This document shows, piece by piece, positions 1 to 4,992 of a stretch of DNA of 5,001 bases. Made by a program: the position numbers and the translations under genes. The stretch comes from Sphaerochaetaceae bacterium (lineage in GTDB: Bacteria; Spirochaetota; Spirochaetia; Sphaerochaetales; Sphaerochaetaceae): positions 1 through 5,001 of the forward strand of contig JAKSPF010000107.1 in assembly GCA_024405065.1 (NCBI GenBank), read 5' to 3'. The notes below the pieces were generated by a model. That model worked only from the letters and a program-made list of their open reading frames with translations. It searched no databases and had not been told where the DNA came from. How positions within the stretch are numbered: position 1 is the stretch's first letter; the number at the start of each line of letters is the position of its first letter.

Positions 1-2348
1 GACTCAGGCGTCAGGATTTGGGAAGAGAAAAATTCCTTGAACGCACATGGCAGGTCAAGGAAAAGCACCACGACATAATAGTGAAGCAGCTGAAAAAAAT
101 CGGTTGTTCATGTGATTGGGAGCATGAGCGCTTCACAATGGACAGCGGACTTTCACGTGCTGTAAGAGAAACTTTTGTAAGCCTTTACGAAAGGGGTCTT
201 GTGTATAAGGGAATGTACTTAGTCAACTATTGCCCTCACTGCGGAACAGCACTTGCGGATGATGAAGTAGAGCATCAGGAAGATCTCGGACATCTTTGGG
301 ATATAAACTATCCGTTTGCAGACGGAAGCGGAAACATAACGGTTGCAACAACAAGACCCGAAACAATGTTCGGCGACGTTGCCGTTGCTGTAAACCCTGA
401 AGATGAAAGGTATAAATCAATTGTGGGCAAGATGCTGAAACTTCCGCTTACAGACAGGGAGATCCCGATTGTTGCGGATAGTTTTGTAGGTATTGAGTTC
501 GGTACAGGTATGGTTAAGATAACTCCGGCCCACGACCCCAACGACTGGGAATGCGGAAAGAGACACAACCTGAAACCGATAAACATACTTAATCCGGACG
601 GCACTTTGAACGATGTCTGTCCTGAAAAATTCAGAGGTCTTCCGGCAGAAGAAGCAAGATTTAAGGTTGCTGATGAGCTCAAGGCTCAGGGATATCTTGT
701 TAAGTGTGTTGAATATAATCATGAGGTCGGTCACTGTTACAGATGTAATACTACGGTTGAACCGTATATGTCGGAACAGTGGTTTGTAAAGATGAAACCT
801 CTTGCCGATAAGGCTCTTGCAGCATGGAAAAACGGTGAAATCAACTTTTATCCGAAGAGGTGGGAAAATACTTATTCAAGCTGGCTTGAAAACACAAGGG
901 ACTGGTGTATAAGCCGTCAGTTATGCTGGGGACACAGAATACCTGTATGGTATTGTGAAGAATGCGGAGAGATGATTGTCTCAAGAAACGATATAACTGT
1001 TTGTCCCAAATGCAATAGTTCTCATGTTCATCAGGATCCTGATGTACTTGATACATGGTTCAGTTCGTGGCTTTGGCCGTTTTCAACCCTCGGGTGGCCT
1101 GAAGAGACAGCCGATTTGAAAAAATACTTTCCTACAAGTACGCTCGTTACCGCCTACGACATAATTTTCTTCTGGGTTTCAAGAATGATAATGGCGTCTT
1201 TGGAATTTACCGGAAAAGCTCCGTTTAAAGACATCTACATCACCGGGCTTGTGAGGGATAAACTCGGTAGAAAGATGTCAAAGAGTCTCGGAAACGGTAT
1301 TGACCCGCTTGAAGTTGTTGATCTGTACGGTGCAGATGCTATGAAATTCACACTTTGCTATCTTGCCGCACAGGGACAGGATGTCCTTATTGACATGGAC
1401 TCGTTCAGGATGGGAAGCCGTTTTGCCAACAAAATATGGAATGCTACAAGATTCCTGCTTATGAACCTTGAGGGAAGAAATCTTGTAAGTGTGAAGCCCT
1501 CGGATTTTACCGTAATTGATAAATGGATATGCCACAGTTTCAATGAAAATGTCAAAAAGGTCAGACAGGCTCTTGACGGTTACCGGTTCAATGAAGGCGC
1601 ACAGGCAATTTATGACTTTTTCTGGAATGATTTCTGTGACTGGTATCTTGAGGCGTCAAAAATTTATCTGTACAGTGATGATTCTGCTCAGCAGGACAGA
1701 ATCGTTTCAATTTTGATGGATTTGCTTGCAAAAAGTATGAAACTTATGCATCCGTTTATGTCTTTTCTTACTGAAGAAATCTGGGAAAAGCTTCCCAACA
1801 CGAACGGAAAAGTAATAAATGCAATATTCCCGGAATATGATGAGACCTTACGTTTTGAAATGGAAGCTTCAATGGTTGGAATGTTGCAGGATGTTGTCCG
1901 CGGTATAAGAAATATACGTGCCGAACTCGGAATTGATGCCTCACTTAAAATGAAAGTTATTGTGAGACCTGATAATATTTCAGAGTCTTCCGACTTCATG
2001 AAACAACATACGGATCTGATGTGTACTTTTGTTAATGCTCAGTCAATTGTTGTTGATACAGAAAAAACAGCAGACGTGACCGGTGCATTGCCTGTTGCCG
2101 GACAGGGATTTGAATCTTTTGTTTTTGTAAGGGATGCTATTGATGTTGATAAGGAAATCACCAAACTTGAAGAAGAAATCACCAAGAACAGATGTCTTTT
2201 GGAAGGTGTTTTGAAAAAGCTGTCAAATGAGAAATTTCTTGCCGGAGCAAAAGCAGAGGTTGTCGAGAAAGAACGTTCAAAGAAGGCTGAATTTGAAGAA
2301 AAGATAGAGAAATCACAGAGACATATTATGGTTTTAAAATCATTTTGA
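1..2348 (+). CDS. valS: Valine--tRNA ligase (ValRS), 5'-truncated by the window edge
   Basis: Cytoplasmic class Ia aminoacyl-tRNA synthetase that charges tRNA-Val with valine and hydrolyses mischarged Thr-tRNA in its CP1 editing domain. The frame is open to the left edge: complete codons begin at position 3 and read LRRQDLGREKFLERTW, the usual internal ValRS sequence, so the TTG at 18 is not the start. About 780 residues are visible; bacterial ValRS usually has 880-950, so roughly 100 residues including the HIGH motif lie upstream. Visible landmarks: CPHCG (231-245), CP1 editing motif TTRPET (348-365), PAHDPND of the editing pocket (525-545), DWCISRQLCWGH (900-935), a zinc-ribbon-like pair of CxxC knuckles (954-965 and 1002-1013), and the class I signature KMSKS (1272-1286). 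These are followed by the helical anticodon-binding domain and a C-terminal Glu/Lys-rich coiled-coil arm (about 2142-2340). The stop is TGA. There is no frameshift or missing motif in the visible part. A terminator lies 59 bp downstream. Confidence 0.97.
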   Translation, partial: LRRQDLGREKFLERTWQVKEKHHDIIVKQLKKIGCSCDWEHERFTMDSGLSRAVRETFVSLYERGLVYKGMYLVNYCPHCGTALADDEVEHQEDLGHLWDINYPFADGSGNITVATTRPETMFGDVAVAVNPEDERYKSIVGKMLKLPLTDREIPIVADSFVGIEFGTGMVKITPAHDPNDWECGKRHNLKPINILNPDGTLNDVCPEKFRGLPAEEARFKVADELKAQGYLVKCVEYNHEVGHCYRCNTTVEPYMSEQWFVKMKPLADKALAAWKNGEINFYPKRWENTYSSWLENTRDWCISRQLCWGHRIPVWYCEECGEMIVSRNDITVCPKCNSSHVHQDPDVLDTWFSSWLWPFSTLGWPEETADLKKYFPTSTLVTAYDIIFFWVSRMIMASLEFTGKAPFKDIYITGLVRDKLGRKMSKSLGNGIDPLEVVDLYGADAMKFTLCYLAAQGQDVLIDMDSFRMGSRFANKIWNATRFLLMNLEGRNLVSVKPSDFTVIDKWICHSFNENVKKVRQALDGYRFNEGAQAIYDFFWNDFCDWYLEASKIYLYSDDSAQQDRIVSILMDLLAKSMKLMHPFMSFLTEEIWEKLPNTNGKVINAIFPEYDETLRFEMEASMVGMLQDVVRGIRNIRAELGIDASLKMKVIVRPDNISESSDFMKQHTDLMCTFVNAQSIVVDTEKTADVTGALPVAGQGFESFVFVRDAIDVDKEITKLEEEITKNRCLLEGVLKKLSNEKFLAGAKAEVVEKERSKKAEFEEKIEKSQRHIMVLKSF

Positions 2349-2407
2349 TATAATTTTTATATTAAAATGATACAATATATATTTTCTTTTTATGTAATTT
2401 AGCTAAG

Positions 2408-2444
2408 AAACAATAGTCTTTCAAAGGACTATTGTTTTATTTTT
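2408..2444 (+). terminator. Intrinsic terminator downstream of valS
   Basis: A perfect 11-bp stem (AAACAATAGTC at 2408-2418 pairs with GACTATTGTTT at 2427-2437) closes an 8-nt loop. It is followed by a T-rich tail, TTTTATTTTT at 2435-2444. This is a textbook Rho-independent layout and should end the valS transcript. It insulates the ParA gene 33 bp downstream, so that gene needs its own promoter. The stem is also a candidate protein-binding palindrome, but the T tail favours termination. Confidence 0.85.
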
Positions 2445-2460
2445 GTTGTAATACTATACT
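2432..2460 (+). promoter_or_regulatory. Candidate sigma-70 promoter of the ParA/RHH unit
   Basis: TATACT at 2455-2460 is a good -10 match (5 of 6). With 17-bp spacing the -35 would be TTGTTT at 2432-2437, which matches only the TTG half of the consensus and lies inside the terminator's right arm. Transcription would begin near 2467, leaving a leader of about 10 nt before the ATG at 2478, just enough for AGGGG at 2469-2473. A tandem pentamer ATACT-ATACT (2451-2460) overlaps the -10. The call rests on motif match and position only. Confidence 0.4.
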
Positions 2461-2477
2461 GTTCATATAGGGGAAAT

Positions 2478-3242
2478 ATGGCAAAAACAATTGCTTTCCA
2501 CTTACAGAAGGGTGGAGTCGGTAAAACAACAATTTCAGGTTCTCTTGCTTGTCAGTCTGCTATTGATGGGGTTAAAACTCTTCTTGTAGATGTTGATCCT
2601 CAGGGAAATTCTTCGTCGTGGTTTCTCTCTGAAGCTCCTGAATTTGAGTTATCAGACGTAATTCAGGGACGCTGTTATATCAATAAAGCCATTGTTCCGG
2701 TGAAGCAAGTTGATAATCTGTATATTCTTCCTACATTCGGAATAGGAGGAACTCTTAAAAATTACAGTGAAACAAAACTTGCTGAGGAACCCTATGTCCT
2801 TCAGGATTTGGTAACTGAGTTGTCCAAAGATTTTGACCGTATCATAATGGATTTGTCACCGGGGCTGGGGAGACTTGAGAAATCTGCCCTTATAGCCAGT
2901 GATGAAGTGATTACTCCTATGACACCCGAAGTGTTCAGCCTTGACGGACTGGAGATTTTCATTGATGAACTGGGAAAAATCAGGAAGAACATGAGAAGTT
3001 CTGTTGCTCATTCAAAAATTATCATCAATTCATTTGACGAAAGAATCAAACAGCACAGGAATATTTACAATGCAGCCTGTAGCGGTTCTTTCAAAGTGTA
3101 TAAAATTCCTGTTGATCCGATATTCAGAAAAGCTCAGGAGGCTTCATCAGCTCCTCAGTATTTCAGAAATAACGGCAGGGGACTTAAAGAAAAAACTGTT
3201 GAAGTTATCAAGGCTTTGACAAATGATATTTGGGGTAGTTGA
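2478..3242 (+). CDS. ParA/Soj-family partition-type ATPase (deviant Walker A)
   Basis: A 254-residue cytosolic ATPase of the ParA/MinD superfamily. These proteins dimerise on ATP, bind DNA non-specifically, and move or position plasmids, chromosomes or protein cargo when a partner triggers hydrolysis. Visible motifs: deviant Walker A KGGVGKTT at residues 11-18 with signature Lys11 and P-loop Lys16; Walker A' VDVDPQGNSS with Asp38 and Asp40; Walker B-type RIIMDLSPGLG around residues 121-131, with Ser127 where many ParA proteins have Pro; and a C-terminal FRKAQEA segment like that of Soj proteins. There is no N-terminal helix-turn-helix extension, so it is not the large P1/F type. Start: ATG at 2478 with AGGGG 4 nt upstream, and KTIAFHLQKGG following at once, as expected. 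It sits behind a terminator, has its own likely promoter, and is followed after 2 nt by a small RHH-like gene. No typical ParB is visible. The family is certain; the cargo is unknown. Chromosome segregation, a domesticated plasmid cassette and positioning of another complex are all open. Confidence 0.93.
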   Translation: MAKTIAFHLQKGGVGKTTISGSLACQSAIDGVKTLLVDVDPQGNSSSWFLSEAPEFELSDVIQGRCYINKAIVPVKQVDNLYILPTFGIGGTLKNYSETKLAEEPYVLQDLVTELSKDFDRIIMDLSPGLGRLEKSALIASDEVITPMTPEVFSLDGLEIFIDELGKIRKNMRSSVAHSKIIINSFDERIKQHRNIYNAACSGSFKVYKIPVDPIFRKAQEASSAPQYFRNNGRGLKEKTVEVIKALTNDIWGS

Positions 3243-3244
3243 TT

Positions 3245-3490
3245 ATGGCATTGAAAAAGAATCCTGAAGAATCCGTAAGTTATGCTGAATCTGCAACAGC
3301 AGAGAGAGCTAAACAACTTTTTAACAGCGGCGAAGGCACTAAAAAGAAAGAAACAAAAATTCTCACTACTTTTTCCATTGAACCGTCTTTCAAGAAAGAA
3401 CTTGAGGGGCTTTTCGGAGAACTGGGACTCAGTTGGGCAGGTGGAATAAGATTTGCTCTGAAAGAGTTCTGTAAAAAATATAAAGAATAA
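3245..3490 (+). CDS. Small ribbon-helix-helix-like protein, candidate ParA partner
   Basis: An 81-residue protein not recognised by name. Residues 38-80 fit the ribbon-helix-helix (MetJ/Arc/CopG) pattern: a short strand KILTTFSIE (38-46), helix A from Pro47 to Leu60, a GLS turn (61-63), then an amphipathic helix B (65-79) ending in a basic tail. The first 37 residues are polar and charged (KK at 4-5, KKK at 33-35) and probably flexible. The same layout, a mobile tail plus RHH, is known in ParG/Omega-type centromere-binding proteins, which bind operator or centromere DNA as dimers and stimulate their ParA ATPase through the tail. Start: ATG at 3245, because GGGG at 3232-3235 lies 9 nt upstream; a TTG at 3239 overlapping the ParA stop would leave only 3 nt to that site. 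The 2-nt gap to the ParA stop, with the ribosome site inside the ParA gene, suggests translational coupling. The gene is real with good confidence; the fold is an inference from pattern, and the partner role is an inference from context. Confidence 0.8.
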   Translation: MALKKNPEESVSYAESATAERAKQLFNSGEGTKKKETKILTTFSIEPSFKKELEGLFGELGLSWAGGIRFALKEFCKKYKE

Positions 3491-3530
3491 AGCCAATTGC
3501 AAAACTAAGCTTTGTGAAGTGAGTTTTGCA
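3488..3530. repeat. Copy 1 of a short inverted-repeat element (AGCCAATTGCAAAA...TTTTGCA)
   Basis: TAAAGCCAATTGCAAAA at 3488-3504 recurs with one mismatch at 4923-4939, and the core AGCCAATTGCAAAA is identical over 14 bp. In this copy TGCAAAACT (3498-3506) pairs perfectly with AGTTTTGCA (3522-3530), leaving a short 15-nt centre. The element starts right at the stop codon of the RHH gene and fills most of the gap between two convergent genes. Confidence 0.55.
3498..3530. terminator. Hairpin between convergent genes, possible bidirectional terminator
   Basis: A 9-bp perfect stem (3498-3506 with 3522-3530) has a 15-nt centre that can add a CTT/AAG mini-stem. It begins 8 nt after the RHH stop and lies 8 nt beyond the membrane-protein stop on the other strand. 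The T tracts are imperfect: on the plus strand eight T residues come only at 3543-3550, 12 nt past the stem, and on the minus strand the stem is followed by ATTGGCTTTATTCTTT. Termination both ways is plausible from position, but the tails are weak. The same DNA is half of a repeated element. Confidence 0.5.
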
Positions 3531-3537
3531 TGTTTCG

Positions 3538-4014
3538 TCAGATTTTTTTTGTAAAGAGTGATACGAGACCGGAACCGCTGATAAGTACAAGCGATACAAT
3601 TATTCCGGAAATACACACACCGAGAGCTATTGAAAGACAGCTCTTTTTTTTGTCCAGATTAAGAACCCAAGCTCCTACTGCTCCTGTCCACGCTCCCGTC
3701 ACAGGAAGCGGTATTGCAACAAAAAACATGAGACCGAGCAAGCCGTATTTTTCTACTTTTTTTTCAACCCTGATTCTTGCTTCTTCTACTGTTCTTTCAA
3801 AAATTCTTCTGTAAAAATCCCACTTGTATAACAATGAGTGGAGCGTGGACAGGAAAAACATTGCAATCGGACCTACGAGTGAGTTTGTAAGTACGCATAA
3901 CAAATATGAGGTAACTATAGGTATCTCATTGAAATATGCATAAGGAATGGCTCCTCTTAATTCACTTATAGGAAGAATAGAAAGTAAAGCTGTAATAAAA
4001 TATGTTTTTGCCAT
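3538..4014 (-). CDS. COG2426-type 'small multi-drug export' membrane protein
   Basis: A 158-residue inner-membrane protein of the family usually labelled putative small multi-drug export protein (PF06695/COG2426). The label is historical; I know of no firm substrate. Four hydrophobic stretches are visible: about residues 5-27, 33-63, 91-118 and 125-154. Between the second and third lies a charged cytosolic-looking helix (64-90, rich in Arg, Glu and Lys). Family-like signatures are SELRGAIPYA (17-26) and IPLPVTGAWTGA (101-112), whose Pro/Gly-rich loops recall re-entrant segments. Start: ATG at 4014, because AGGA lies 8 nt upstream and MAKTYFITALLSILPISELRG is the usual family N-terminus. The frame is open further, to an ATG at 4104, but that would overlap the methyltransferase gene and add an atypical 30 residues. 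It lies 47 nt after the methyltransferase stop, probably on the same transcript. Three runs of eight A residues occur on its coding strand. Confidence 0.88.
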   Translation of the reverse strand: MAKTYFITALLSILPISELRGAIPYAYFNEIPIVTSYLLCVLTNSLVGPIAMFFLSTLHSLLYKWDFYRRIFERTVEEARIRVEKKVEKYGLLGLMFFVAIPLPVTGAWTGAVGAWVLNLDKKKSCLSIALGVCISGIIVSLVLISGSGLVSLFTKKI

Positions 4015-4017
4015 GTA

Positions 4018-4041
4018 AGTATTCCTAACCAACCGAATACT
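4018..4041 (-). promoter_or_regulatory. Hairpin overlapping the ribosome binding site of the membrane-protein gene
   Basis: On the minus strand AGTATTC (4041-4035) pairs perfectly with GAATACT (4024-4018) across a 10-nt loop. The Shine-Dalgarno AGGA (4026-4023) lies half in the loop and half in the stem, and the start codon follows at 4014. The structure could modulate translation or protect the mRNA 3' of the methyltransferase gene. A 7-bp AT-rich stem is only modestly stable, and no second conformation is evident. Confidence 0.4.
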
Positions 4042-4061
4042 ACACAATATGACTGTTAATA

Positions 4062-4865
4062 TCAACCAAGTCTTCTGAGCAGACAGAAGTACAGAGGACC
4101 GCATCCGTTCTGTGTGTCAGGGAGTATTATTCTTCCGTATTCCTGTTTTTCAGATAAATTTGTGAGATCACTGTTTATTGATGTTACATCCGTTTCTTCA
4201 ATTCTGCCGGATCTTTTTTTTATTATTCTCTCAATTATCATAGAATTTTCAAGAGGATTTATGGAACAGGTACTGTAAAGAATGTAGCCGTCGGGTTTTA
4301 CTGCATCAAATGCTGCAGCAAGCATTGTATACTGTTGAACTGCAAGTTGTTTGGGTCTTGCCGGACTCCACTGAATGAGAGCTTTTGAGTCATTTACAAC
4401 ATGACGTTCGCTTGAACACGGAGCATCAAGAAGCACGGCATCGTAGACATTTTTTTCATGTAAAGACCATTTTGTACTGTCATAACCGCAGATTTTTACT
4501 ACAGAAGCCTGTGTTGGAGTAAGGCAATCCCTGACAACTCCAATCAGTCTGTTTCTCCGTTGTGCAGATCTGTCATTTGAAACTAATTTTCCCGTACCGT
4601 TAAGTTTTCTGGCAATAACAAGAGTCTTTCCTCCCGGTGCGGCGCACATATCAAGAACAATGTTGTTTTTTTCAACGGGAAGAAGTTGTGCTGCAATGAT
4701 TGAGGCCTTGTCCATGTAGTATGGCGAAGGCATATCTTCTGCAAGAAGTATCGGCTTTGTTTCTTTAAGCATTGCAGCCTTTAACCTTTCCCATCTCTGA
4801 CCGTATAAGGAATTGTAGTATTCTTCAAATTTTTCTGTACCGTTATTCTTGTTTTTCCGTACCAT
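4062..4865 (-). CDS. NOL1/NOP2/Sun-family RNA m5C methyltransferase (NSUN3/4-like)
   Basis: A 267-residue SAM-dependent RNA cytosine-C5 methyltransferase acting in the cytoplasm, probably on rRNA or tRNA. Visible motifs: SAM-binding loop VLDMCAAPGGKT (residues 70-81); acidic ND at 97-98 for the cofactor ribose; motif IV LLDAPCSSERHV (145-156) with Cys150; and motif VI YSTCSINPLEN (197-207) with Cys200. In this family the motif VI cysteine attacks the base and the motif IV cysteine helps release product; both are present. The N-terminal FEEYYNSLYGQRW, the SSERH version of motif IV and the ending GPLYFCLLRR resemble the compact mitochondrial NSUN4/NSUN3 type more than E. coli RsmB (NusB-fused) or RsmF (with C-terminal extension). 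Start: ATG at 4865; no strong Shine-Dalgarno is visible, but no other in-frame ATG lies upstream and the conserved N-terminus begins soon after. The target site cannot be read from the sequence. An eight-A run lies at 4214-4221. Family assignment is firm, subfamily moderate. Confidence 0.93.
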   Translation of the reverse strand: MVRKNKNNGTEKFEEYYNSLYGQRWERLKAAMLKETKPILLAEDMPSPYYMDKASIIAAQLLPVEKNNIVLDMCAAPGGKTLVIARKLNGTGKLVSNDRSAQRRNRLIGVVRDCLTPTQASVVKICGYDSTKWSLHEKNVYDAVLLDAPCSSERHVVNDSKALIQWSPARPKQLAVQQYTMLAAAFDAVKPDGYILYSTCSINPLENSMIIERIIKKRSGRIEETDVTSINSDLTNLSEKQEYGRIILPDTQNGCGPLYFCLLRRLG

Positions 4866-4878
4866 GTTTGTACCATGT
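4859..4878 (-). repeat. Tandem 11-bp duplication spanning the methyltransferase start codon
   Basis: On the minus strand ACATGGTAC occurs at 4878-4870 and again at 4867-4859, an 11-bp period with only the last two bases differing (AA and GG). Both units contain ATG. The second ATG (4865) is the gene start; the first (4876) is out of frame by 2 and would open a separate short frame. No clear Shine-Dalgarno precedes either. Confidence 0.6.
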
Positions 4879-4891
4879 AAATATGTTTACA
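4876..4891. promoter_or_regulatory. 16-bp palindrome, candidate operator of the methyltransferase operon
   Basis: TGTAAATATGTTTACA has perfect 6-bp arms (TGTAAA/TTTACA) around a 4-bp centre. Read as TGTAA-N6-TTACA it has the spacing of CRP/FNR-family sites (TGTGA-N6-TCACA). It starts immediately downstream of the predicted -10 and covers the expected transcription start, a position suited to repression. No regulator gene is in view, so its identity is open; chance in AT-rich DNA is possible. Confidence 0.35.
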
Positions 4892-4920
4892 ATATTAACT
4901 CCAATTGAAATTAAATACAA
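4892..4920 (-). promoter_or_regulatory. Candidate sigma-70 promoter of the methyltransferase/membrane-protein operon
   Basis: On the minus strand TTGTAT (4920-4915) and TAATAT (4897-4892) are separated by exactly 17 bp. They match 3 of 6 and 4 of 6 consensus bases. Initiation near 4885 would give a leader of about 20 nt. The region is AT-rich, so half-matching boxes are common; the correct spacing and the fit to the gene start are the main support. Confidence 0.4.
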
Positions 4921-4922
4921 TT

Positions 4923-4992
4923 TAGAGCCAATTGCAAAATTCCGTTCATGAATTCTGAACTTGCCTTTCCGGCTAAAAACACATTTTTGCAA
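4923..4992. repeat. Copy 2 of the inverted-repeat element, longer centre
   Basis: TAGAGCCAATTGCAAAA at 4923-4939 matches 3488-3504 with one mismatch. Its inverted partner is TTTTGCAA at 4985-4992, pairing perfectly with TTGCAAAA at 4932-4939 across a 45-nt centre. That centre carries a nested inverted repeat, GTTCA (4944-4948) with TGAAC (4956-4960) around a GAATTC palindrome, and GGCT (4971-4974) complementary to AGCC (4926-4929). The element lies upstream of the methyltransferase promoter and may run past the window edge. No convincing gene is seen in 4866-5001. Confidence 0.5.

Noticed and set aside
18..20. TTG as the start codon of the valyl-tRNA synthetase
   Set aside because: The frame continues upstream to the window edge with typical ValRS sequence (LRRQDLGRE), and the HIGH motif must lie further upstream. 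The gene is truncated by the window, not short.
308..682. 124-codon open frame antisense to valS
   Set aside because: It lies wholly opposite a highly conserved gene, resembles no known protein and has no ribosome site I can see; it is an antisense shadow.
2349..2376. Promoter formed by TTGATA at 2345-2350 and TACAAT at 2371-2376
   Set aside because: The spacer would be 20 bp, and any transcript would run straight into the terminator at 2408-2444.
2345..2477. tRNA, small RNA or riboswitch between valS and the ParA gene
   Set aside because: Apart from the terminator hairpin I see no cloverleaf or conserved aptamer-like structure in this AT-rich spacer.
3239..3241. TTG start for the small RHH-like gene overlapping the ParA stop
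   Set aside because: GGGG would be only 3 nt away, too close for initiation; the ATG at 3245 has 9-nt spacing.
3155..3616. 153-codon minus-strand open frame across the RHH gene
   Set aside because: It covers the reverse of a well-supported coding gene and the intergenic repeat; its Phe/Ser/Leu-rich composition is typical of antisense to Lys/Glu-rich coding sequence.
3530..3814. Plus-strand open frame opposite the membrane-protein gene
   Set aside because: It is antisense to a recognisable membrane-protein family and has no family resemblance or ribosome site of its own.
4015..4104. Upstream extension of the membrane-protein gene to an ATG at 4104
   Set aside because: It would overlap the end of the methyltransferase gene and add 30 residues atypical of the family. 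The ATG at 4014 has a good AGGA 8 nt upstream and the expected family N-terminus.
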